DNA of 64,000 nt from assembly GCA_946405435.1 (NCBI GenBank), contig CAMJHF010000002.1, forward strand, positions 124,001-188,000, in the 5' to 3' direction. Shown in pieces: positions 18,026-26,684 of the stretch (position 1 is its first letter; each line of letters begins with the position of its first letter). Source of the stretch: an uncultured Bacteroidales bacterium. Lineage in GTDB: Bacteria; Bacteroidota; Bacteroidia; Bacteroidales; UBA932. Made by a program: the position numbers and the translations under genes. A model generated the notes under the pieces. It worked only from the letters and a program-made list of their open reading frames with translations, had not been told where the DNA came from and ran no database searches.

Positions 18026-18652
18026 CTGCCGAGTAAGACGCAGTTTATTGCATAGCAGCCTGTATATCCAGGCAAAAAGGAAGCCGAAAGCCACACCGAC
18101 GGCAAGTCCCACCAGCACGTCTCCAAGGAAGTGCTTGCCTACGAACACGCGGCTCACTCCCACGAGTATAGCCCATAAGGCCAGCAATACCCCTAAAATG
18201 GTATAAGAGTGTCTCTTGTCTGAATATGAGAGCCCCAGCATCGTGCAGGTGACGAAACTTGCAGAGGTTGCGGCATGTGCCGAGAAGAACCCGTAGAGTT
18301 TCCCCGGAACTTCCAGGACATGCAGGCCGCGCGACATCATGTCGGCGTCGTGTACGGGCCTGAGCCTCTGCACGCCGGCTTTTACGAGATTGTCGATCTG
18401 GTCTATTCCCACCACGCAGACTACGCAGCAGGCTATGAGCAGCAGGCCTTTTTTCCAGCCAAGCCTGACTATCACAAGCGCAGCTACGGCAAGGTACAGG
18501 ACAAACCAGATATGGGTGTCGTTAGTATCGGAGAAAAACTGCCAGATGGTGTCCGAGACGGGGGAGTTCCAACCATTTATCGCCAGGGTGACGTCTTTGT
18601 CCAGGTGGTGCAGCCGGCGCAGGGTCTCCGTTATTTCTGCAACGCCTTCCAT
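18020..18652 (-). CDS. PAP2-family membrane phosphatase
   Basis: 210 residues with about five membrane helices and the three PAP2 motifs: KAGVQRLRP (motif 1), FFSAHAATS (motif 2, histidine general acid) and [12 protein letters not shown] (motif 3, nucleophile His and its Asp). Likely substrates are undecaprenyl pyrophosphate or lipid-A/phosphatidate phosphates; sequence alone does not decide. Its start overlaps the end of obgE by 22 bases. Confidence 0.88.
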   Translation of the reverse strand: MEGVAEITETLRRLHHLDKDVTLAINGWNSPVSDTIWQFFSDTNDTHIWFVLYLAVAALVIVRLGWKKGLLLIACCVVCVVGIDQIDNLVKAGVQRLRPVHDADMMSRGLHVLEVPGKLYGFFSAHAATSASFVTCTMLGLSYSDKRHSYTILGVLLALWAILVGVSRVFVGKHFLGDVLVGLAVGVAFGFLFAWIYRLLCNKLRLTRQL

Positions 18653-19623
18653 AGCAAGTCTTTTAGCTTGTCAAGGCCTTCGCCCGAAGCGGAAGATATG
18701 AATACGTGGGGTAAGCGCTTGGGAAGTCCCTTCTCGATTTCCTTTTCGATATCGGCGTCGATGATGTCGCACTTCGTGACCGCGAGCACACGCTGCTTGC
18801 TCAGAAGCTCGGGGTTATAGAGTTTGAGCTCCTTCAGAAGGGTCTTGTAGCCGGCCGCGATGTCATCCTCTTCGCAGCTCACCATGAAAAGCAAAACTGA
18901 GTTGCGTTCGATGTGGCGCAGGAATCTGGTCCCTATGCCTTTTCCTTCGTGTGCGCCCTCGATTATTCCAGGTATGTCGGCCATTACGAACGAACGGTCG
19001 TCATGGTAGCGAACGATCCCGAGGTTGGGCTCCAGGGTAGTGAATGCGTACGATGCGATTTTGGGTTTGGCAGAAGTGACGGTGGAGAGCAGGGTGGACT
19101 TGCCTGCATTTGGGAAACCCACCAGGCCAACGTCGGCGAGCAGTTTCAATTCCAGGATGTACGTGCCTTCTTCTCCATCTTCGCCCGGCTGTGCGTAGCG
19201 GGGCGTCTGGTTCGTGGCGCTCTTGAAGTTGTTGTTGCCAAGGCCTCCGCGACCGCCCCGGCAGAGAATGCGCTCCTGTCCGTCTTCGGCCAGGTCGAAA
19301 ATCTGTTCTCCGGATTCAGCGTCTTTTACTACCGTGCCTACGGGGACATCCAGTATGATGTCGGCTCCGTTCTTGCCCTTGCAAAGCGCCGCGCCGCCCT
19401 TCTGGCCGTCGTCTGCTTTGATATGTTTGCGGTACTTCAGGTGGATGAGCGTCCAGAACTGGGCGTTGGCCCGCAGGATAATATGTCCTCCGCGCCCGCC
19501 GTCGCCACCGTCCGGACCGCCTTTAGGGATGTATTTTGCCCTGTGCAGGTGCATACTGCCCGCCCCGCCGTGCCCGCTGGCGCAGTATATCTTTACATAG
19601 TCTATGAAATTGCTATCGGCCAT
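18631..19623 (-). CDS. obgE: Obg/CgtA-family GTPase
   Basis: Essential ribosome-assembly GTPase. Glycine-rich Obg domain in residues 1-158 ([13 protein letters not shown] and [11 protein letters not shown]), then the G domain with G1 [10 protein letters not shown]3 [10 protein letters not shown]4 TKCD and G5 SSASGEG. At 330 residues it has no C-terminal OCT domain, like the short Obg forms of Gram-negatives. A promoter box ends seven bases before the ATG. Confidence 0.96.
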   Translation of the reverse strand: MADSNFIDYVKIYCASGHGGAGSMHLHRAKYIPKGGPDGGDGGRGGHIILRANAQFWTLIHLKYRKHIKADDGQKGGAALCKGKNGADIILDVPVGTVVKDAESGEQIFDLAEDGQERILCRGGRGGLGNNNFKSATNQTPRYAQPGEDGEEGTYILELKLLADVGLVGFPNAGKSTLLSTVTSAKPKIASYAFTTLEPNLGIVRYHDDRSFVMADIPGIIEGAHEGKGIGTRFLRHIERNSVLLFMVSCEEDDIAAGYKTLLKELKLYNPELLSKQRVLAVTKCDIIDADIEKEIEKGLPKRLPHVFISSASGEGLDKLKDLLWKALQK

Positions 19624-19630
19624 AATGTTG

Positions 19631-19638
19631 CAAAGGTA
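19631..19638 (-). promoter_or_regulatory. -7 promoter box of obgE (TACCTTTG)
   Basis: TAnnTTTG box seven bases upstream of the obgE start codon; leader predicted at 3-4 bases. Confidence 0.75.
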
Positions 19639-19723
19639 ACTATTCTTTTTGATTTGAAGAAGTGAAGAATTCCCGGCACTACGCGCAAGATTCTGGAGTA
19701 TTGTGCATTTGTATAATAAAGAT

Positions 19724-19731
19724 TAACTTTG
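19724..19731 (+). promoter_or_regulatory. -7 promoter box of the radical SAM/membrane-protein pair (TAACTTTG)
   Basis: TAnnTTTG box seven bases before ATG 19739. The 85 bases between this box and the obgE box hold no feature I recognise. Confidence 0.75.
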
Positions 19732-19738
19732 CAAAAGT

Positions 19739-20302
19739 ATGAAAGTCAAGTTCCTTCTGGTTTATGTCATAGCGGGGGCCCTTTTTGTGGGAGCGTCCCT
19801 CTGGGTATTCCTGTCCAAGGGCAAGAGCGCCAAGGCTTTGCGCTACAAGTACAAGCTGGGCGGCATCATGCTTACGGCGTGGTCGTTCATTACGGCTGCC
19901 TCATGTACCGGCGGCGTGCCCGAGGTGATGTGCTACGAGCCCGTATCTCCGGAGGTGATGTGCTATGATCCAGTGAGACCAATGGACATGATGTCGGTAA
20001 CGGTAAAAGGCTACGAGGGCAACAGGCTCAAGTCCGGAGACATTATGGTCGTTACAATTGCATCCCCATCATCGAACAAGTATATATGCACCGTCAATTC
20101 CGTGTCAGACAACAGTCTCCTGCAAAAAGAAGATCTGACCGCCCCTGAAATACAAAATGGAGAGCTTGTGTTTGAGATAAAGCTCGCCCCCACAGACTAC
20201 AAGGGCGAAGCCACGGTCTCCCTTACGGCCGTTGATTCATATCCGGACGGACGCCGGGAAGAGCGCCAGGTCTCCGGATCTGCGGTCATCGTCATTATCT
20301 GA
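19739..20302 (+). CDS. Small membrane/lipoprotein partner of a radical SAM enzyme, with repeated Cys-Tyr decapeptide
   Basis: 187 residues of unknown function. Residues 5-25 are a membrane helix, followed by a basic stretch (KGKSAKALRYKYK), a second hydrophobic stretch, and AASC with Cys-56, which looks like an atypical lipobox. Directly after it a decapeptide is repeated: PEVMCYEPVS (61-70) and PEVMCYDPVR (71-80). The rest (about 85-187) is beta-rich, immunoglobulin-like, ending SAVIVII. The stop codon shares a base with the start of the radical SAM/SPASM gene (TGATG). From memory this matches the layout of the 'rSAM/lipoprotein' pairs (TIGR04134 with TIGR04133) of Bacteroidales. I infer that the Cys/Tyr repeats could be the modified segment. 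Confidence 0.65.
   Translation: MKVKFLLVYVIAGALFVGASLWVFLSKGKSAKALRYKYKLGGIMLTAWSFITAASCTGGVPEVMCYEPVSPEVMCYDPVRPMDMMSVTVKGYEGNRLKSGDIMVVTIASPSSNKYICTVNSVSDNSLLQKEDLTAPEIQNGELVFEIKLAPTDYKGEATVSLTAVDSYPDGRREERQVSGSAVIVII
19919..19978 (+). repeat. Two tandem 30-base units coding for a Cys-Tyr decapeptide
   Basis: Units 19919-19948 and 19949-19978 share 24 of 30 bases by my alignment and code for PEVMCYEPVS and PEVMCYDPVR. Most differences are synonymous or conservative, which suggests an in-frame duplication kept under protein-level selection. Confidence 0.85.
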
Positions 20303-21318
20303 TGGCACGCACTGACATACAGAACCTTGTTTTTGAGCTTACCCAGGCCTGCAACCAGTGCTGCAGGTTCTGCTACAATTACTGGCGGGACGGGAGTTCT
20401 CCTCTTCCTCCTCCCGACCCTGCCCTAGCCGCCAGAACCCTCAAAACCCTTCTTGAGCAGGCTTCGGTAGGGACCATATCTTTCTCCGGAGGCGAGCCTT
20501 TGCTGCTGCCCAACGTCCACGACCTGGCACTCAAGGCCCGTTTCAAGGGAAGCCGGGTTAATATTCTCACCAACGGCACGCTGCTGAGCGATTTTGCTCT
20601 CGATAACTTTATGTCCATCGGCATAAGTGCCGTCCAGATACCCCTCCTGAGCCACAAAGCCTCGGTCCACGAGTACCTGACGGCCCTTCCCGGTTCCTGG
20701 GAAAAGGCAACGGATGCACTGTCCAGGGTGGCCTCCCGCATGCCGGAAGGCGCGTTCGCCGTGCTCGTAATCACTGCCGTCAACGCCCCCGACGTTACAG
20801 CCACGCTGCGCCTAGTCCGCGATGCAGGCGTACGGAACGTCATGGTAAACCGCTTCAACATAGGGGGAATGGGCATCAAGAACACGCGTGAGCTCGTGCT
20901 GGATGCACCTACCCTTAAACGCGCGTTTGCCGATGTGGAGGCTTTTGCCGCCGCCCATCCCGACATGCATTTTGTCAGCGGAGTCTGTACGCCTCCATGT
21001 GTCATGGACCCCTCGCCATACCCGCACATAAAGTTCTCCTGGTGCAGTACCGACCTCAAAGGCCGTCCGGTAACGGTAGACTACAGCGGCAACGTGCGCT
21101 TTTGCAACCACTCTCCGTTCGTGCTCGGCAACATCTATGAGCGTCCGGTCGGCGATATACTGAATGATCCTGCTGCCGTGGCACGCTATTCGGGCATTCC
21201 CGACCGCTGCGCAGGGTGCTCGCTGCTAAGCAGGTGCAACGGCGGCTGCCGGGCTGCATCGGAGCAGGTGTACGGCACCTTTGACAAAGCCGACCCCCTG
21301 CTGGAAACAAGCGGCTAA
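20302..21318 (+). CDS. Radical SAM/SPASM domain maturase
   Basis: 338 residues. The radical SAM cluster motif is in TQACNQCCRFCYNYW (C-x3-C-x2-C), followed by ISFSGGEPLLL (the GGE motif that holds the SAM amino group) and VNILTNGTLLS. The C-terminal part is a SPASM-type auxiliary cluster domain with at least seven cysteines, including SWCSTDLKG, VRFCNHSPFVLGN and CAGCSLLSRCNGGC. SPASM enzymes usually modify ribosomally made peptides or proteins (thioether links, C-C links, epimers). It starts on the last base of the upstream membrane-protein gene, so that protein is the likely substrate or partner. The matching family from memory is TIGR04133; not verified. Confidence 0.85.
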   Translation: MARTDIQNLVFELTQACNQCCRFCYNYWRDGSSPLPPPDPALAARTLKTLLEQASVGTISFSGGEPLLLPNVHDLALKARFKGSRVNILTNGTLLSDFALDNFMSIGISAVQIPLLSHKASVHEYLTALPGSWEKATDALSRVASRMPEGAFAVLVITAVNAPDVTATLRLVRDAGVRNVMVNRFNIGGMGIKNTRELVLDAPTLKRAFADVEAFAAAHPDMHFVSGVCTPPCVMDPSPYPHIKFSWCSTDLKGRPVTVDYSGNVRFCNHSPFVLGNIYERPVGDILNDPAAVARYSGIPDRCAGCSLLSRCNGGCRAASEQVYGTFDKADPLLETSG

Positions 21319-21354
21319 ACTTGCTCCTTTCCGCACAGATTTTGGGATTATTGC

Positions 21355-21362
21355 TATATTTG
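21355..21362 (+). promoter_or_regulatory. -7 promoter box of the 21367 gene (TATATTTG)
   Basis: TAnnTTTG box four bases before ATG 21367, so the transcript is probably leaderless. Confidence 0.75.
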
Positions 21363-21366
21363 TGCG

Positions 21367-22422
21367 ATGAAGTCAAGTATTCGCTTTGTGGCCGTCGTCA
21401 TTTCCGCCGCGGTGCTTTTCCCATTGTTCCTGGGTGCCCAGCAGCCCGAGATTCCCCTTCACCACGGGAACGGAAAGCTCGTTTATTCACGCGAGCGCGG
21501 CTGGGAGCATATACAGGATACGACCGGTATAGTAGTTTATCCTCGGACTTATATTCTGGACGGCGGACTCGGGCATGGACTTAAGGAAATAACGGAACTG
21601 GACGCCGACAGCCTGATTGTCCGCAAGTGGAAAATATCCCATACGATAGGGGGAATAGCTGTCGAACTGGAATCCTGCGGCCGCAGTATTTACGGAATTG
21701 ACAGCACCGGACGCGTGACATCGGTGCGGTATGAGACAATCGAAGGGGAAGAACGCCCGGCTCCCGCTGCACTTGCCGCACCGGAGCAGCCGGAACTTCG
21801 CATCCGGCAGGATGATGTGTTCGTGTTCGATGCTGCCGGAGCCCTGACCGGAATGACGGAAGGGGAGAATGGAACCCTGGTGTACGACCCTGGCTTCGGC
21901 ACCGACAGGATAATCATTGGCTTTGCCGATCCGGTACACGACCCCGTGTCGGTGAGGAGGGATACGGCTATAGAACTTGTGTCCGGAGGTGACGTCCGAT
22001 ATTCCATGAAGAAGGTCGGCGCCTATGACAGGAAGAACCACGGACTGATAAGAGGCATGATTTACCTCAAGCGCCAGAGCGCTTATTATGGTTTGCTCGA
22101 TTTTGCCCGCAACGGCAATCATCCGCTTAACCCAGGCACTTTTTATGTGGCCTATACGGAGAAGGACGGTGCCCTGGCGCACAATACAGTCAACTTCGGC
22201 AATTTCCTATGGGGCGCTGCCGCACAGGCCGCCGGCGTCCCTCTGTGGATTGCAAGGCTGGGAGCGCATATCAGCAATATGATTATCACGAAAGGGGTGC
22301 CGGATTCCAAGGACGACCAGCTGTCCATCAAAGCAGGTTATCATTTTTCCAAAGCCACGGGCAAAAAAGGCCCGGATAATAACTCCAGTTTTATAAATTT
22401 GCAGAAAAGCAAAAAGAGATGA
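21367..22422 (+). CDS. Secreted protein of unknown function
   Basis: 351 residues with a signal peptide (hydrophobic span FVAVVISAAVLFPLFLGAQ, cut after GAQ or near it). I do not recognise the family. The mature protein has a beta-rich, repetitive first half (IYGIDSTGRVTSVRYETI, VFVFDAAGALTGMTEGENG) and an Ala/Gly-rich stretch near 280-300 (NFLWGAAAQAAGVPLW), ending in a lysine-rich tail. It has its own promoter box and its stop overlaps the start of the PEP/pyruvate-binding fusion (ATGA), so the two are made together although one is exported and the other is predicted cytoplasmic. Confidence 0.6.
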   Translation: MKSSIRFVAVVISAAVLFPLFLGAQQPEIPLHHGNGKLVYSRERGWEHIQDTTGIVVYPRTYILDGGLGHGLKEITELDADSLIVRKWKISHTIGGIAVELESCGRSIYGIDSTGRVTSVRYETIEGEERPAPAALAAPEQPELRIRQDDVFVFDAAGALTGMTEGENGTLVYDPGFGTDRIIIGFADPVHDPVSVRRDTAIELVSGGDVRYSMKKVGAYDRKNHGLIRGMIYLKRQSAYYGLLDFARNGNHPLNPGTFYVAYTEKDGALAHNTVNFGNFLWGAAAQAAGVPLWIARLGAHISNMIITKGVPDSKDDQLSIKAGYHFSKATGKKGPDNNSSFINLQKSKKR

Positions 22423-25310
22423 ACGCAGAACAGCCCTCCTTGATGAGCCGCCGCATACGCCGCGTGCTTCTGGTGTGTAACAACTACGACAATTTCTCCC
22501 TTGAAGAGGATGGCCGGCTGGACATGCGTATAGCGCGGGAGTATTCCGACCTCAACCTGTCAAATCCGCCGGTATTCGAAAGGGCGTCAACTACCACCGA
22601 AGCGCTCCAGATGGCTGGGGACGGGGAAAGATTCGACCTGGTCATAGCCATGTACAATTCCGGGGCGGTGGACGTGTTCGATTTCTCGCGCGAGATGAAG
22701 GCTGCGGCTCCCGACACGCCTATAGTGCTGCTGGCTTCTTACTCCAGGGAAGTCTGGCGCAAGATGCGCGATCATGATGGAAGTCATATCGACCATGTGT
22801 TCTGCTGGAGCGGTTCCACGGACCTCATCATCGCCATAATCAAACTGCTCGAGGACAGTTTGAATGCGGACTTCGACATCCTTGAGGGCGGCGTCCAGTG
22901 CATCCTGCTGGTGGAGGATTCGGTCCGATATTACTCTACCTACCTCCCTCTGCTCTACAAGCTTGTGATCCAACAGAATGTGGCGGCCCTTGACGACGCA
23001 CTGAATGAGGAGCAGCAGATTCTGCGCAAACGGGCGCGGCCGAAGATCCTGATGGCCACGAACTACGACGATGCCGTCTCCATATTCGAACGCTACAAGG
23101 ACCAGCTGCTGGGTGTCATATCCGACATAGGATTCGTGCGCCACAAGGGCGACCGGCCGGAAACCGAAAAACTGGACGCCGGTATCGACCTGTGCAGGCT
23201 CATCCGCAGCGAAATGCCCAAAATGCCCGTGCTCATGCAGTCTTCCCAGGAGAGCATGAGGAGCGTTGCGGCCGGAATGGGCGCCGGCTTCCTGCTCAAA
23301 CAGTCCAAGATGCTCACCCACGAATTGAGCGAGTACATCGGTCGCGAGTTCGGATTCGGAGACTTCGTTGTCACCGACAAGCGCCTTCACCAGATAGCCC
23401 GCGCTTTCGACCTCCAAGGGGCGGAACATATCATAGAGACCCTTCCGGACTCCTATCTGTCTTCCTTGCGCACAAAGAATTACATATCACGCTGGCTGCT
23501 GGCGAGAGGCATCTTCAAGGTAGGCAACCAGATAAAGAATACAGTGTATCCCGACACGGAGTCGATGAGGGCGGACATAGTCAGCCTCATCCACGAGTAC
23601 CGTACTTCCCAGGGACTTGGCGTCGTGGCGCGGTTCGACCCATCGAGCTACAATGATACCATAGGCTTCGCCAGGATAGGGGAGGGACCGCTGGGCGGCA
23701 AAGCACGCGGGCTTGCCTTCCTGAGTCATCTTCTGTACAAGCACCGTTTGTATGACAAATGGGAGGACGTGAGGGTGACGATTCCCCGCACGCTGGCAGT
23801 CTCGACTGAGTATTTTGACCGATTCATACTCGAAAACGGACTTCAGTATGTAATCAATTCCGATGTTTCCGACAGCGAACTCCTGACCCAGTTCGTGTCT
23901 TCCACGCTTCCAGCCGACCTCATGAACCAGCTGCGCATTTTCGTGCGCAATGTGGACAAGCCGCTTGCCATACGGTCTTCGTCCAAGCTCGAAGATTCTT
24001 ATTATCAGCCATTTGCCGGGGTTTATTCTACTTATATGATTCCTCATACCGAGAATGAAGACTTGCAGCTGCGTTTGCTCGGGAATGCCATCAAGAGCGT
24101 ATATGCCTCGGTATATTATGCTTCTTCGAGGGCCTATATAACGGCGACGGCCAATGTGATCTCGGAAGAAAAGATGGGAATAATCATACAGGAGATTTCC
24201 GGCAGCGAAGACAGCGGCTTTTTCTTTCCCACCCTTTCGGGCACGGCGCGTTCCATCAATTTCTATCCCGTGGGCTACGAAAAACCGGAGGAAGGAATTG
24301 CCAAGATCGCCTTCGGACTCGGCAAGGCGGTAGTGGACGGGGAGCAGGTGCTCCGCTTTTCTCCGTCATATCCCAAAAACGTTATACAGACTTCTACTCC
24401 GGAACTGGCATTGCGTGATACCCAGAAAGTTATGTACGCCCTGAACCTGCAGCCGGGGAAATTCAAGACATCTGTGGACGATGCCGTGAACCTTGAACGT
24501 ATTCCCATTTCGGACTGCGGTGCTTTCAAAGAGTTCGGCAAGGTGGTTTCCACTTTTGACACATGCAACGGCAGGATCGTAGATTCTCCTTATGCCGAAG
24601 GTCCCAAGATTGTGACTTTCGCCCATGTGCTGCGCTACAACACATTCCCCCTTGCAGGAATCCTCAAGGAATTGCTGTCGGTTGCCGTCGAAGAGATGCA
24701 GAGCAATGTGGAGATCGAGTTTGCGGCCGACCTTCAGAACAATATTTTCCATCTGCTTCAGATACGCCCCATCTCGACTGACGGCATGCACGCGGAAGTA
24801 GACTGGGACAAGATAGATACCGGCGACGCCCTGGTGCTCTCCGACAGTGCACTCGGAACCGGCTGGATACCAGGTGTATACGATATCGTCTATGTGCGCA
24901 GGGACACGTTCGACAAGATGCGGACGCCCGAGATTGCTGCCGAAGTAAACGCTATAAATTCCCGCATGAGGCAGGAAGGGAGGAATTATCTTCTGATCGG
25001 TTACGGGCGCTGGGGGTCCGCAATCCCCACCCTTGGGATTCCGGTGGTCTGGAGTGACATCTCCGAGGCCAAGGCGCTTGTGGAATGCGGCATGGACGGC
25101 TTCCGCGTGGATCCAAGCCAGGGCTCGCATTTCTTCCAGAATCTAACTTCCTTCAATGTAGGATATATCAGTACGGATGATGTGGACCACGAACGGCTAG
25201 CATCTATGCCTGCCGTATCGGAAAGCCACTTTATAAGGCACATAAGGGTGGAAAGCCCCCTGCAGATATGCGTCGACGGAAGGACCGGAAAGGGACTCGT
25301 CAAGCTTTAG
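22419..25310 (+). CDS. REC-REC fusion to pyruvate/phosphate-dikinase ATP-binding domain
   Basis: 963 residues. Residues about 14-150 form a degenerate receiver-like domain (RVLLVCNNYDNF), and about 162-320 a more complete receiver: ILLVEDSVRYY (acidic pocket), GVISDIGFV (phospho-acceptor Asp), VLMQSSQES and FLLKQSKM (Lys). From about 400 to 785 follows the PEP-synthase/PPDK ATP-grasp domain: GEGPLGGKARGLAFL, AIRSSSKLEDSYYQPFAGVY, IIIQEISGSED and IFHLLQIRPIS. The catalytic phosphohistidine and PEP-binding domains of a full PEP synthase are missing; the last 170 residues (including GYGRWGSAIPTLGIPV) belong to no domain I know. Similar proteins occur in Bacteroidetes with unknown role; a signalling or kinase-regulating function is inference. 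Confidence 0.75.
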   Translation: MNAEQPSLMSRRIRRVLLVCNNYDNFSLEEDGRLDMRIAREYSDLNLSNPPVFERASTTTEALQMAGDGERFDLVIAMYNSGAVDVFDFSREMKAAAPDTPIVLLASYSREVWRKMRDHDGSHIDHVFCWSGSTDLIIAIIKLLEDSLNADFDILEGGVQCILLVEDSVRYYSTYLPLLYKLVIQQNVAALDDALNEEQQILRKRARPKILMATNYDDAVSIFERYKDQLLGVISDIGFVRHKGDRPETEKLDAGIDLCRLIRSEMPKMPVLMQSSQESMRSVAAGMGAGFLLKQSKMLTHELSEYIGREFGFGDFVVTDKRLHQIARAFDLQGAEHIIETLPDSYLSSLRTKNYISRWLLARGIFKVGNQIKNTVYPDTESMRADIVSLIHEYRTSQGLGVVARFDPSSYNDTIGFARIGEGPLGGKARGLAFLSHLLYKHRLYDKWEDVRVTIPRTLAVSTEYFDRFILENGLQYVINSDVSDSELLTQFVSSTLPADLMNQLRIFVRNVDKPLAIRSSSKLEDSYYQPFAGVYSTYMIPHTENEDLQLRLLGNAIKSVYASVYYASSRAYITATANVISEEKMGIIIQEISGSEDSGFFFPTLSGTARSINFYPVGYEKPEEGIAKIAFGLGKAVVDGEQVLRFSPSYPKNVIQTSTPELALRDTQKVMYALNLQPGKFKTSVDDAVNLERIPISDCGAFKEFGKVVSTFDTCNGRIVDSPYAEGPKIVTFAHVLRYNTFPLAGILKELLSVAVEEMQSNVEIEFAADLQNNIFHLLQIRPISTDGMHAEVDWDKIDTGDALVLSDSALGTGWIPGVYDIVYVRRDTFDKMRTPEIAAEVNAINSRMRQEGRNYLLIGYGRWGSAIPTLGIPVVWSDISEAKALVECGMDGFRVDPSQGSHFFQNLTSFNVGYISTDDVDHERLASMPAVSESHFIRHIRVESPLQICVDGRTGKGLVKL

Positions 25311-26340
25311 GGGCTGCCTGTTTGCGCTTGCGGTAGCGGTCGAGGGCCAGCTGCTGCATGTCGCGAACCTCGTCCCTTTCGTCCACGATCTCGTTGCCCA
25401 GGATGGTCTCGATGACGTCTTCCAGTGTGAGAATGCCCTGGAAGGCACCATATTCGTCGATTATCACGCTGATGGGCTCGTCCTTCGAAATCATCTCGTT
25501 CCAGATCAGGTCCAGGGGCGTTTCGTCGGTGAAGGATGCGATGTCGCGGCGCAGGTCGCCGAGGGTTACGTCGAATTTATCTTCGGCAATAAGCTGCAGG
25601 GCTTCCATCCGGAGGATGTATCCGGTTATATACTCATCGTTGTCGGCGTAGACGGGGATGCGGCTGTGGTGCAGGTAGCGTTTGTCTTTGTAGAAACGCT
25701 TGAGCGTCATGGATTCTGGGGCTATGGCGCAAACCACGCGCGGAGTCATGGCGTCGTAGGCCTTCATCTCGTCGAGGGAGATGATGTTCTGGATCACTTC
25801 GTTCTCGTCCTCGTCAAGTTCGCCGGACTCTTCCGCCACGTCGGCCATGGCGCTGACTTCCTCGCGGGATATGGTGGAATCCGTATCGTCGGGGGATATC
25901 CTCTTCTGCAGCCATTCTACGGCGATGACTATTGGATACAGGCAGAAAATCAGCACTTTGATGGTGCGGGCCGTAAAGCCCATGAGACTCTTCCAGCGTG
26001 CGGTGCCAAGATTCTTGGGTATGATCTCGGAAAACACCAGGATGAGTATTGTGGTTATCGCACTCACAAGTCCGAACCATTCATTGCCGAAGACCAGCGT
26101 GGCCTGGCGGCCTACTCCGGCGGCGCCGATGGTGTTGGCTATGGTATTGAGTGAAAGGATTGCGGCCAGCGGACGGGAAGTGTCGGTTTTGAATTTCTTC
26201 ATCAGGGCCGCAGGCTTGTATCCTTCTTCTTCCTTCATGGTTATATAGGAAATGGGGGTGCTCATCAGCGTGGCCTCCAGCACGGAGCAGAGGAACGAGA
26301 TGAGCATAGCGCTCAGAAGGAATACGAACAAAAGGACCAT
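25300..26340 (-). CDS. CNNM/DUF21-CBS membrane protein (CorC/HlyC-like)
   Basis: 346 residues. N-terminal DUF21/CNNM transmembrane domain, including LSLNTIANTIGAAGVG and VFSEIIPKNLG, the signature region of CNNM Mg2+ transporters; then a CBS pair (AMTPRVVCAIAPESMT to VIIDEYGAFQGILTLEDVIE). The C-terminal CorC_HlyC domain seen in longer members is missing; the protein ends soon after the CBS pair in a basic tail. Probably divalent cation efflux or its control. Convergent 11-base overlap with the preceding gene. Confidence 0.85.
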   Translation of the reverse strand: MVLLFVFLLSAMLISFLCSVLEATLMSTPISYITMKEEEGYKPAALMKKFKTDTSRPLAAILSLNTIANTIGAAGVGRQATLVFGNEWFGLVSAITTILILVFSEIIPKNLGTARWKSLMGFTARTIKVLIFCLYPIVIAVEWLQKRISPDDTDSTISREEVSAMADVAEESGELDEDENEVIQNIISLDEMKAYDAMTPRVVCAIAPESMTLKRFYKDKRYLHHSRIPVYADNDEYITGYILRMEALQLIAEDKFDVTLGDLRRDIASFTDETPLDLIWNEMISKDEPISVIIDEYGAFQGILTLEDVIETILGNEIVDERDEVRDMQQLALDRYRKRKQAAPKA

Positions 26341-26348
26341 ACAATCTG

Positions 26349-26356
26349 CAAAGATA
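26349..26356 (-). promoter_or_regulatory. -7 promoter box of the CNNM gene (TATCTTTG)
   Basis: TAnnTTTG box eight bases before the ATG; gives this gene its own promoter separate from recA. Confidence 0.75.
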
Positions 26357-26634
26357 AGTCTTTATTTGCTTAAAATCAACGGCTCCCGGAGGATTTGAAA
26401 CGGTAGGAGAAAAACTGTTAAGTCCCATCCTGGTTTGTTTCGAAGGGTTGTATCTCAGGTTGAGGCTGGGGGTGAAGTAGCAGACGAAGTTGGAAGTCTT
26501 GCCGGAAGCGACTGCCTTGCCTTTTTTGCCGAAAGGGTGCGGACGGTACGTCCATGAACCATGCCGGCACGAGCCGCATCGGCAGGGAGGCAATCATCTC
26601 CTTCCAGGCCGACTGACACGCTGGACAATAAAGG
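26357..26634. other. 278-base gap without a recognised gene
   Basis: Between the CNNM promoter and the recA terminator. Minus-strand frames stay open in parts (for example a frame containing GKTSNFVCYFTPSLNLRYNP near 26430-26500) but none has a start, promoter box and family match together. No tRNA or known RNA signature is seen. It may be a decayed gene or an unrecognised small RNA. Confidence 0.4.
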
Positions 26635-26666
26635 ACGAGAGGGTGGCCATGCGGTCACCCTCTCGT
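26635..26666. terminator. Terminator hairpin downstream of recA
   Basis: Fourteen-bp stem (26635-26648 with 26653-26666, one G-T pair) and a 4-base loop ATGC. The T-tract is modest on both sides (TTTGGTTT on plus, CCTTTATT on minus), but position directly after the recA stop supports a terminator. Confidence 0.8.
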
Positions 26667-26684
26667 TTGGTTTGACGCTGGGCG

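Noticed and set aside
19919..19978. Possible start of a larger repeat or CRISPR-like array
   Set aside because: Only two adjacent in-frame units without spacers; it is a coding duplication.
26420..26600. Possible small minus-strand gene downstream of recA
   Set aside because: No frame combines a start codon, upstream box and conserved look; kept only as an unexplained gap.
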